From contig JAQVGK010000228.1 in assembly GCA_028696755.1 (NCBI GenBank), forward strand, positions 1-6,145: a stretch of 6,145 nt of DNA, in the 5' to 3' direction. Source of the stretch: Bacteroidales bacterium. GTDB taxonomy: Bacteria; Bacteroidota; Bacteroidia; Bacteroidales; ML635J-15. Positions 1-4,755 of this stretch are shown here, one piece after another. A program made the position numbers and the translations under genes. The notes beneath the pieces were generated by a model. That model saw only the letters and a program-made list of their open reading frames with translations. It was not told where the DNA came from and searched no databases. Positions within the stretch are counted from its first letter, which is position 1, and every line of letters starts with the position of its first letter.

Positions 1-1509
1 TTTGTAAAAAGCCACTTTTTCCCCTTTTTCATAAACAATAGTATCAATGTTTTGAATTAGTAATTCATCCTTTACATATCTGGTAAATTTGCCGACCTGC
101 ATAAAGCCTGATCCGCGAACACCTGCATATATTGTAAGTTTGTCGTTTATCTTAAAATCATCACCTAAATATAGTGCTGCTTCATGTGCATATTGCTTCC
201 TGCCATCAGTATCATCATAAACAATATCACCAAATTTTGCACTTACTGAGTTTGGTGTGAAAATGTGATAAATATAATTTGCTCCAAATTTGACTGTATG
301 TTTGGGATTTGGAATCCAAGTGAGATCTTGCTTTATATAATAATCCCTAATCCCAGAATTCTGGATGAACTGAAAACCACCGTCTTCGTCTTCCGGATCT
401 TCTAATTTAACCTCAGTTCTAAATTTGTAATCAGAGGCAACTAAAGTAGTATTCGAAAAGAATTTATCGGAGAACAGATGATTCCATCTAAACGAAGCCA
501 TGCCATTTCCCCATGGAATACTCATCCCAAAACCAGCTTCGGCACTCTTAAAATCAAAAACATCTTCTCCATAATATGCGCTAAAAAACAATCTGTCTTT
601 ATCAGAAAATCTATAATTGAATTTTGCATTTAAATCATAAAAGTGATATCCCGAACCTTTAAAGGGAGATGTTTTTTTAACAAATGGTTTTATTAATACA
701 TCAATATATGTTCGACGAGCAGAGATTAAAAATGATGACTTATCTTTTACAATTGGTCCTTGTACAGTAAAACGCGATGCTATTGTGCCAATTCCGCCTT
801 CTGCCTGAAATTCTTTCATGTTTCCATTTTTCATAGAAATATCTAGAACAGAACTTATTCTACCCCCGTATTGGGCAGGCATACCTCCTTTGTAGATTTC
901 CATGTCTTTAATCGCATCGGCATTAAATACCGAGAAAAAGCCAAACAAGTGAGCAGCATTATATATAGTTGCTTCATCGAGAAGAATTAGGTTTTGATCA
1001 GGACCTCCTCCACGAACATAAAAGCCTGAATTTCCTTCACCAGATGACTGAACACCTGGAAGAAGTTGAATGGTTTTTAAAATATCTACTTCGCCCATAA
1101 ATGCAGGTAGAGCTTTTACCGTTTCAACAGGCAATTTAATTACCGACATTTTACTGTCTTCAATGTTAGCTTTTTTCTCACCGCTGATAACAACTTCTTG
1201 AGTTATTATTGCTGAACTTTCGAGTTGTACGTTGATGCTTTTATTTGTTTTAAGGTCAATTGTTTCAGAAATTTCTGTGTAACCGATAAATGAGTATGTA
1301 ATTTCGTACTTCCCTGCAGGAAGGGATAAAGTGTAAAAACCATAAGCATTTGTTGTTGTTCCAATGTTACCATCTTTTACAACCACATTTGCACCGATTA
1401 GCTCTTCGCCACTTGCCTTATCCTTAATATAGCCGCTAATAGTGTATTTTTGTGAAAATGCCAGTAATGCGGGCAAAAGAAATAAAAATAATAAATAAAA
1501 TCTCTTCAT
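1..1509 (-). CDS. TonB-dependent outer-membrane receptor, N-terminal part (C-terminus beyond window)
   Basis: The reading frame starts at ATG 1509 and stays open through base 1, giving 503 codons without a stop. Residues 1-20 form a signal peptide (MKR, then a Leu/Phe-rich core ending LLAFSQ). Residues about 21-100 are a carboxypeptidase-regulatory-like beta-sandwich (ISGYIKDKASGEELIGANV, then TNAYGFYTLSLPAGKYEI). QEVVISGEK at about 104-112 resembles a TonB box. The plug domain spans about 125-230 with typical motifs (LKTIQLLPGVQSSGEGNSGF, YVRGGGPDQNLILLDEA, MPAQYGGRISSVLDI). The beta-barrel begins after that. Family knowledge: such receptors import substrates across the outer membrane using TonB/ExbBD energy. 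The plug is not the long SusC type and no SusD partner is visible, so the substrate cannot be named. The ATG lies 21 nt after a good -7 box, which supports this start. Only the distal barrel is missing, because of the window edge. Confidence 0.95.
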   Translation of the reverse strand, partial: MKRFYLLFLFLLPALLAFSQKYTISGYIKDKASGEELIGANVVVKDGNIGTTTNAYGFYTLSLPAGKYEITYSFIGYTEISETIDLKTNKSINVQLESSAIITQEVVISGEKKANIEDSKMSVIKLPVETVKALPAFMGEVDILKTIQLLPGVQSSGEGNSGFYVRGGGPDQNLILLDEATIYNAAHLFGFFSVFNADAIKDMEIYKGGMPAQYGGRISSVLDISMKNGNMKEFQAEGGIGTIASRFTVQGPIVKDKSSFLISARRTYIDVLIKPFVKKTSPFKGSGYHFYDLNAKFNYRFSDKDRLFFSAYYGEDVFDFKSAEAGFGMSIPWGNGMASFRWNHLFSDKFFSNTTLVASDYKFRTEVKLEDPEDEDGGFQFIQNSGIRDYYIKQDLTWIPNPKHTVKFGANYIYHIFTPNSVSAKFGDIVYDDTDGRKQYAHEAALYLGDDFKINDKLTIYAGVRGSGFMQVGKFTRYVKDELLIQNIDTIVYEKGEKVAFYK

Positions 1510-1530
1510 ATAATCAGTTTATCTGCTGCA

Positions 1531-1561
1531 CAAAAGTATTATAATTTTATTGCTGCGAAAA
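1531..1561 (-). promoter_or_regulatory. Promoter of the TonB-dependent receptor gene
   Basis: On the minus strand, TACTTTTG (1531-1538) matches the Bacteroidota -7 consensus TAnnTTTG exactly. A T-rich TTTT (1558-1561) lies 19 nt upstream as a weak -33 element. The -7 box ends 21 nt before the ATG, giving a short A-rich leader without a Shine-Dalgarno site, as is usual in this phylum. It diverges from the tRNA promoter about 150 bp away. Confidence 0.6.
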
Positions 1562-1690
1562 TAGAATTAACATTATAATAAGATTATTTGTTTTCGGTTA
1601 ACTTGGGTTTTTTATCGGTAAAATTCGATTAAAAACTATCACTGACAAGTTAATGGAAAAATGAGTTGCGCAGAAATCTTGGAATTATTA

Positions 1691-1721
1691 TTTGCAATCA
1701 ACCCAAAACTTATTATTTTTG
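1691..1721 (+). promoter_or_regulatory. Promoter of the tRNA-Pro transcription unit
   Basis: TTTG (1691-1694), a 19-nt spacer and TATTTTTG (1714-1721) match the Bacteroidota housekeeping promoter fully. The predicted start of transcription (about 1727-1729) lies only a few bases before the tRNA 5' fragment at 1735, but nearly 190 nt before the intact tRNA at 1913. The promoter is therefore spaced for the outer, broken tRNA copy. Confidence 0.75.
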
Positions 1722-1734
1722 CAACAGAATTTTG

Positions 1735-1749
1735 CGGGGTGTAGCTCAG
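1735..1749 (+). pseudogene. Broken outer tRNA-Pro copy, 5' part (tRNA nt 1-15)
   Basis: CGGGGTGTAGCTCAG is identical to the first 15 nt of the intact tRNA-Pro at 1913-1927: the 5' acceptor strand, nt 8-9, the D-stem 5' strand and the first two D-loop bases. The sequence then leaves the tRNA and enters a 151-nt insert. The tRNA resumes at 1901. It sits directly downstream of a strong promoter, so it is probably transcribed, but alone it cannot form a tRNA. Its CGGGGTG could pair with either of the two downstream CACCCCG strands (1979-1985 or 2151-2157). Confidence 0.8.
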
Positions 1750-1900
1750 GCCCGATTTTTAGAAAAAATCAGGGTCTGCCTTTATAAAAAGAAGTTGTTT
1801 GAATAAATGATAATAAAATGAGAATTGATTTTTTCTTAAAAAAATCGAGGCTCCTCGAAAAATTAAATAAAATTCCTTAGAATTTTATTATTTTTCGGGA
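1750..1900 (+). repeat. Hairpin-rich 151-nt insert in the D loop of the outer tRNA copy
   Basis: The segment separates tRNA nt 15 from nt 16 of the outer copy. Its ends carry a short inverted repeat (CCCGA at 1751-1755, TCGGG at 1895-1899). Local hairpins are: 1751-1774 (3 bp, one bulged A, then GATTTTT/AAAAATC around AGA); 1827-1846 (GATTTTTT/AAAAAATC, loop CTTA); 1846-1857 (CGAGG/CCTCG, loop CT); and 1856-1897 (8 bp plus 10 bp with a 2-nt bulge, loop CTTA at 1876-1879). Neighbouring hairpins overlap by one or two bases, so not all can form at once. No open frame is longer than about 20 codons. It could be a miniature inverted-repeat element or a structured transcribed spacer; sequence alone does not decide. 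Confidence 0.6.
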
Positions 1901-1911
1901 TTGGTTAGAGT
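1901..1911 (+). pseudogene. Broken outer tRNA-Pro copy, continuation (tRNA nt 16-26)
   Basis: TTGGTTAGAGT is identical to nt 16-26 of the intact tRNA (1928-1938): the rest of the D loop and the D-stem 3' strand. Together with 1735-1749 it makes a complete 26-nt tRNA 5' part that stops exactly at the end of the D arm. A single T (1912) separates it from the first base of the intact tRNA. An 11-nt match alone would be weak; its position in the right order directly after the 15-nt match makes it convincing. Confidence 0.7.
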
Positions 1912-1912
1912 T

Positions 1913-1986
1913 CGGGGTGTAGCTCAGTTGGTTAGAGTACTGGTCTGGGGGACCAGGAGTCGGAAGTTCGAGTCTTCTCACCCCGA
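1913..1986 (+). tRNA. tRNA-Pro (anticodon GGG)
   Basis: A complete 74-nt cloverleaf is present. The acceptor stem is CGGGGTG/CACCCCG with seven Watson-Crick pairs and discriminator A1986. The D stem is GCTC/GAGT. The anticodon stem is CTGGT/ACCAG around the loop CTGGGGG (1945-1951), which puts anticodon GGG at 1947-1949 with G at position 37, as expected for tRNA-Pro. The variable loop is GAGTC. The T stem is GGAAG/CTTCT with loop TTCGAGT. CCA is not encoded (ACAA follows), so the tail must be added after transcription. GGG reads CCC and CCU. It is oriented opposite to all protein genes here and nested between two halves of a second tRNA-Pro copy. Confidence 0.96.
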
Positions 1987-2110
1987 CAAAGATTTGAATG
2001 CTTGACACGAAAGTGTCGATATTTTTTAAGCCCAAGATCTGAATTTTTTCAAGGTTTTGGGTTTAAAAATATTAGGCTTTTCATAGAAAAGCAGGCATTC
2101 AAAGCTTTGT
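1986..2110 (+). repeat. Structured 125-nt element with terminal inverted repeat and cloverleaf fold
   Basis: The two ends form a near-perfect 19-nt inverted repeat, 1986-2004 against 2092-2110, with one A/G mismatch and one G/T pair. Three hairpins sit inside: GACAC-GAAA-GTGTC (2004-2017, a GNRA-type tetraloop); a 16-17 bp helix 2018-2035/2057-2073 with a bulged T, capped by a T-rich apical part; and GCTTTTC-ATA-GAAAAGC (2076-2092). The helices lie almost back to back, making a compact four-way junction. The first base of the closing helix is the discriminator base of the tRNA. No plausible ORF is present. It may be a non-coding RNA domain, or a miniature mobile element whose ends are the inverted repeat. 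I do not recognise it as a named RNA family. Confidence 0.65.
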
Positions 2111-2158
2111 ACTAATACCCCCATACCGAAGTCCACGCAAGTAGTCTTCTCACCCCGA
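2111..2158 (+). pseudogene. Broken outer tRNA-Pro copy, 3' half (tRNA nt 27-74)
   Basis: This 48-nt segment has exactly the length of tRNA nt 27-74. It begins with ACT as the tRNA does, keeps AGTC at the variable-loop position, and its last 16 nt (from A2143) are identical to the tRNA 3' end; the identity continues four bases into the flank (CAAA). The part between is scrambled. The anticodon-stem and T-stem strands do not pair in tRNA fashion, and the loop position reads ACCCCCA instead of CTGGGGG. Joined to 1735-1749 plus 1901-1911 it totals 74 nt, the length of the intact tRNA, but could not fold as a working tRNA. A non-tRNA hairpin with a GCAA loop (2128-2149) is possible instead. Confidence 0.7.
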
Positions 2159-2167
2159 CAAAATTAT

Positions 2168-2201
2168 AAAGCCGATTTGCTTTTGCAGATCGGCTTTTTT
2201 T
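2168..2201 (+). terminator. Intrinsic terminator of the tRNA unit
   Basis: AGCCGATTTGC (2170-2180) pairs with GCAGATCGGCT (2185-2195), an 11-bp stem with one G/T pair and a TTTT loop, followed by six T residues (2196-2201). It lies 9 nt after the outer 3' tRNA half, so it ends a predicted transcript of about 470 nt from the promoter at 1691. On the opposite strand it could weakly end transcription of the exported-protein gene at 2235. Confidence 0.85.
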
Positions 2202-2234
2202 ATTCTGAGATTTTAATTAGCTATTAATAAATAT

Positions 2235-2666
2235 TCACTCTTCCACTCTCTTAAAATCCAGCTCAATATCATCCTGAAAATTAATATTTTGCACTTTCCA
2301 CTTAGTTTCTGGACGATAAAGAACAACTATAAATTTCACTGGTTGACGTTCGTATTTTAATGAATAAACATATTTTCGGTATGAGTCTCCTGCTGTGTAA
2401 ATATCTATAAGCTCGTAGCCGTAATAGTTGCCGAGAAGCTTTCGTGATAACTCTAGCCTTTCCTTTATTGATTTAATACCAGGCTGGGAGGGATCAATCA
2501 TTTGATTTGTAGCAAACAAATAATCGACTGCTTGATTTACGTCTTCGTTAAAGATTGTAAAAAACGCTTCCATCAATTCTTCGGGTGTTGCCTGTGCTTT
2601 TACATTTGTATTAATTCCAGCGGTAAGTGCAACTAAAATAAGTAAAATTCCAAATGATTTTTTCAT
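2235..2666 (-). CDS. Small exported protein of unknown function (possibly NTF2-like fold)
   Basis: With the start at ATG 2666 the product has 143 residues. Residues 1-24 are a signal peptide (MKKSFGILLILVALTAGINT, ending VKA before Q25). The mature part is mixed helix and strand. It contains LLGNYYGYELI, then LKYERQPVKFIVVLYRP and WKVQNINFQDD. From memory this resembles a recurrent family of small secreted Bacteroidota proteins with a cone-shaped (NTF2/DUF-type) fold; no function is known to me. A longer frame begins at 2684, but that ATG lies at the -7 box (2682-2689) and upstream of the expected transcription start, so the MKK start is preferred. There is no lipobox cysteine. It stands alone, with a sigma factor gene upstream that has its own terminator. 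Confidence 0.85.
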   Translation of the reverse strand: MKKSFGILLILVALTAGINTNVKAQATPEELMEAFFTIFNEDVNQAVDYLFATNQMIDPSQPGIKSIKERLELSRKLLGNYYGYELIDIYTAGDSYRKYVYSLKYERQPVKFIVVLYRPETKWKVQNINFQDDIELDFKRVEE

Positions 2667-2681
2667 AAAAATAAATTTAGA

Positions 2682-2712
2682 CAAATTTAGCTAAAAATCG
2701 TGCCAAAACAAA
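2682..2712 (-). promoter_or_regulatory. Promoter of the small exported-protein gene
   Basis: On the minus strand TTTG (2709-2712), a 19-nt spacer and TAAATTTG (2682-2689) match the Bacteroidota consensus in both boxes and spacing. The predicted transcript starts about 10 nt before the ATG at 2666. The -33 TTTG is the last part of the T-run belonging to the upstream sigma gene's terminator. Confidence 0.75.
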
Positions 2713-2739
2713 AAATCCGGAAGTATTTGCAACTTCCGG
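2710..2739 (-). terminator. Intrinsic terminator of the ECF sigma factor gene
   Basis: On the minus strand CCGGAAGT (2739-2732) pairs perfectly with ACTTCCGG (2724-2717) around a 7-nt loop, and a run ATTTTTT follows (2716-2710). It begins 31 nt after the sigma factor stop codon. The T-run overlaps the -33 box of the next gene. Confidence 0.85.
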
Positions 2740-2770
2740 TCAAAATCTTTTGATGTATGTATATGTAATC

Positions 2771-3358
2771 TTAACGGGTAAGAACGACATTTTTTTCGTC
2801 AACAATACGTCTGAGATTTATAAGTGCATAACGCATGCGTCCCAGTGCTGTGTTTATACTAACATTTGTCTGTTCGGCAATGTCCTTAAAGCTCATTCCA
2901 GCATAGTGACGCATCATAATAATCTCTTTTTGTTCGGCTGGCAGAAAATCAATCAGCGTTTTTACATCGCTCATTATCTGATCGCCCACCAAACGGTCTT
3001 CGATATTCTCGTCGGAGAACCTCTCAGAATTGAACAAGTCAACTTCTCCGTCGTCGTTAGAACATGTGTTTAAATTCTTTTCTCGACGGAAATGGTCAAT
3101 TGTTAAATTATGAGCGATTCTCATTACCCAACTGATAAACTTCCCTTTATCGGTGTAAGTACCAGTTTTGAGAGATTGAATAACTTTAATAAACGTGTCC
3201 TGAAATATATCATCAGCGACATGAGTGTTCTTAACTGTAATTAGGATGTAAGAGTAAACCTTTTTCTTGTGGCGTTGAATTAGAATTTCCATACATTCCT
3301 TCTCACCCTTAATGAATCTTTCGATAAGTTCCTGATCGGAATAACTTGTCAAGTTCAT
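2771..3358 (-). CDS. RNA polymerase sigma factor, ECF type (sigma-70 family)
   Basis: The product has 195 residues, a normal length for an ECF sigma factor: only regions 2 and 4 are present. Region 2 spans about 8-92, with ADDIFQDTFIKVIQ (48-61; region 2.2, core RNA polymerase contact) and FISWVMRIAHNLTIDHFRR (74-92; regions 2.3-2.4, -10 recognition). An acidic, variable linker follows (about 95-125). Region 4 spans about 130-185 with LPAEQKEIIMMRHYAGMSF and a helix-turn-helix (FKDIAEQTNVSINTALGRMR) for -35 contact. It acts in the cytoplasm to direct RNA polymerase to a specific promoter set. No anti-sigma factor gene lies beside it, so its control is not evident. The next gene downstream is separated from it by a terminator and its own promoter. 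The ATG is preceded by a long leader of about 80 nt from the probable -7 box. Confidence 0.95.
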   Translation of the reverse strand: MNLTSYSDQELIERFIKGEKECMEILIQRHKKKVYSYILITVKNTHVADDIFQDTFIKVIQSLKTGTYTDKGKFISWVMRIAHNLTIDHFRREKNLNTCSNDDGEVDLFNSERFSDENIEDRLVGDQIMSDVKTLIDFLPAEQKEIIMMRHYAGMSFKDIAEQTNVSINTALGRMRYALINLRRIVDEKNVVLTR

Positions 3359-3403
3359 AACTGTATTATTTAAAGTTAAAGGGTAGAAGTTTATTCGATA
3401 TAT

Positions 3404-3414
3404 GGATCTCCTTT
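3404..3414 (-). promoter_or_regulatory. Misplaced Shine-Dalgarno-like sequence in the sigma gene leader
   Basis: On the minus strand AAAGGAGATCC lies 45 nt upstream of the ATG at 3358, too far to serve it directly. No ATG, GTG or TTG occurs in the right window after it. The reading frame is open back to this point without an ordinary start codon. It may be chance, or part of a leader control element. Confidence 0.3.
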
Positions 3415-3445
3415 CTTTTTTTAGTTTAATTCAAATTTTATTACG

Positions 3446-3453
3446 CAAATATA
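3446..3453 (-). promoter_or_regulatory. Probable -7 box of the ECF sigma factor gene
   Basis: TATATTTG on the minus strand matches TAnnTTTG exactly. No TTTG is found at the usual 19-nt distance; a TTTTTG (3466-3471) is only 12 nt away. Expression could therefore need an activator or another sigma factor. The transcript leader would be about 80 nt. Confidence 0.5.
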
Positions 3454-3521
3454 ATAATTATGTTACAAAAATTGTGCAGAATAATTAAAAAAATGTTAAA
3501 AATGTTGTAAAATATTTTATT

Positions 3522-3977
3522 CTACTCCTGTGGACTTTGTGCTTCCTGAGTTTTTTCGTCCCAGCAACCTTTGTATTTGAACGAAAGTTTTCCCCAATAA
3601 TCAGAACTGTAGATGGCAACTCTGTCGATAGTTGCATCTACTTCTGCTTTTTGAAGATTGTCGGCTTCGCGCAGACTCAATACATAAATCCAGTTATCCT
3701 TTTTGCACATCCAGCTACCATACATCAAATAATTTATTTCAAGTAAATCAATTGCAAAATCATCAGCTTTGCGGTCAACCATCTTACAAAGTGGACTCAT
3801 TACCTGAAAATAGTACTTTTCAGGATTTTCAGGATAGTTAAATACATCAATCCAGACTGTTGAGTTCTTGTATTTAATTGTCCACTGACCATCTTTCTTT
3901 CCTCTGGATGCGTAAGCGTCAATTCCTATTTCCTGAATCGATTTTTCGATAAATTCGGTAAGATGAAAAGGTATCAT
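3522..3977 (-). CDS. YbjN-like domain protein
   Basis: The product has 151 residues, with no signal peptide or membrane segment. The pattern is that of the YbjN/type III secretion chaperone-like fold: an N-terminal helix (about 5-19), antiparallel strands (WTIKYKNSTVWIDVFNYPEN and YYFQVMSPLCKM), a helix with FAIDLLEINYLMYGSWM (74-90), a strand NWIYVLSLREADNL (95-108), and a C-terminal helix (AEVDATIDRVAIYSSDYW). The last residues are polar and probably disordered. Known members are small cytosolic proteins of poorly defined role, some linked to stress or motility, and chaperone-like by fold only. The gene has its own -7 box 18 nt upstream of the ATG and is separated from ung by 76 bp. The family assignment rests on pattern recognition. 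Confidence 0.75.
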   Translation of the reverse strand: MIPFHLTEFIEKSIQEIGIDAYASRGKKDGQWTIKYKNSTVWIDVFNYPENPEKYYFQVMSPLCKMVDRKADDFAIDLLEINYLMYGSWMCKKDNWIYVLSLREADNLQKAEVDATIDRVAIYSSDYWGKLSFKYKGCWDEKTQEAQSPQE

Positions 3978-3995
3978 AATCTTAAGTATTTAATG

Positions 3996-4003
3996 CAAAA
4001 ATA
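3996..4003 (-). promoter_or_regulatory. -7 box of the YbjN-like gene
   Basis: TATTTTTG on the minus strand matches TAnnTTTG exactly and ends 18 nt before the ATG at 3977. The spacer upstream is an unusual T8 tract (4004-4011). The -33 element is poor: TTTC at 17 nt is the nearest match. Confidence 0.55.
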
Positions 4004-4053
4004 AAAAAAAATGGAATTGTGAAAGATTTAATTGGTAAAAATCCGAATTGCAA

Positions 4054-4755
4054 TCAAAAAAGTTGTGGCAAAACTGGCTTTAATGTCCAGTCGATTGGCG
4101 ATTTGGAAACTGAGAGTAAATATTCGTTTATTTTAGAAAAATGCCTGCATCCGAAGAAACCATTGTATGCGCTTAGTGGCGATGGGTGTGCAGCCTTAAG
4201 AACGCAATGCTTGTTACTGTCGATTAACGATTCCTTTGCAGCCGCATATCTACCCCAAAGTACAAAAACTAAATTTTCGCGTTTTTCGCTAAGAATCGAA
4301 ATTACTTTATCTGTAAATATTTCCCAGCCTTTGTTTTGATGAGAGCCTGCTGTGTTTGCTCTGACTGTTAAAGTGGCATTCAATAAGAAGACTCCCTGCT
4401 CTGCCCATTGTTCAAGGTTTCCATGCTTTGGAATTTTGAAACCTGTGTCAGAATTTAGTTCTTTGTAAATATTTGCAAGTGAAGGTGGAGCCTTTATGCC
4501 TGCCGGAACTGAAAAACAAAGTCCATGAGCCTGACCAGGACCATGGTATGGGTCTTGACCAAGGATTACAACTTTTACTTTATCAAAAGGTGTAAAGTTA
4601 AATGCATTAAAAATTTGTGATCCAGGAGGGTAAACTGTATGAGCTGATTTCTCGTCAACAATAAATCGTTTTAATTTTTGAAAATATTCTGCCGAGAACT
4701 CATCTGCCAATTGTGAGTACCACGAATCTTCAATTTTAACTTGTTTTTCTGTCAT
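4054..4755 (-). CDS. ung: Uracil-DNA glycosylase, family 1
   Basis: The product has 233 residues, the usual length. It removes uracil from DNA after cytosine deamination or dUMP incorporation, starting base-excision repair in the cytoplasm. The active-site water-activating loop GQDPYHGPGQAHG is at 66-78, with catalytic Asp68. Phe81 in GLCFSVP stacks on uracil. LLN (124-126) supplies the Asn that reads the base. HPSPLS (190-195) carries His190 and the minor-groove Leu loop. VFVLWGRYAAAK (163-174) is the family's conserved core strand. All key residues are present, so the enzyme should be active. The ATG overlaps the stop codon of the upstream gene (TAATG), which supports this start and suggests coupled translation. 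No terminator with a GC-rich stem is visible after the gene. Confidence 0.97.
   Translation of the reverse strand: MTEKQVKIEDSWYSQLADEFSAEYFQKLKRFIVDEKSAHTVYPPGSQIFNAFNFTPFDKVKVVILGQDPYHGPGQAHGLCFSVPAGIKAPPSLANIYKELNSDTGFKIPKHGNLEQWAEQGVFLLNATLTVRANTAGSHQNKGWEIFTDKVISILSEKRENLVFVLWGRYAAAKESLIDSNKHCVLKAAHPSPLSAYNGFFGCRHFSKINEYLLSVSKSPIDWTLKPVLPQLF

Noticed and set aside
1562..1690. Possible operator between the divergent receptor and tRNA promoters
   Set aside because: The only pattern seen is a loose similarity of TTCGGTTAAC and ATCGGTAAAA; there is no convincing inverted or direct repeat, so I report nothing there.
1818..1880. A 20-codon ORF (MRIDFFLKKSRLLEKLNKIP) inside the hairpin-rich insert
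   Set aside because: It lies almost wholly within inverted repeats, whose pairing explains the sequence; it is very short, has no conserved feature, and its stop falls in a hairpin loop.
1998..2042. A 14-codon ORF beginning ATGCTTGACACG in the cloverleaf element
   Set aside because: It is too short, and the bases are accounted for by the closing helix and two internal hairpins.
1735..2158. Outer tRNA halves as one split or intron-containing functional tRNA
   Set aside because: Joining the parts gives the right length, but the anticodon stem (CTAAT/TACCG) and T stem (CACGC/CTTCT) do not pair, and the loop lacks a valid anticodon context. A functional spliced tRNA is not supported.
2750..3073. 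Plus-strand ORF of 107 codons
   Set aside because: It is antisense to the sigma factor gene and the intergenic terminator, and its protein has no recognisable domain.
3508..3519. TAAAATATTTTA palindrome just after the YbjN-like gene as a terminator
   Set aside because: There is no GC pair in the stem and no loop, so it would not make a stable hairpin. The 3359-3521 gap otherwise shows only AT-rich sequence and the sigma gene's promoter and leader.
4019..4339. Plus-strand ORF of 106 codons
   Set aside because: It is the antisense shadow of the well-conserved C-terminal half of ung.
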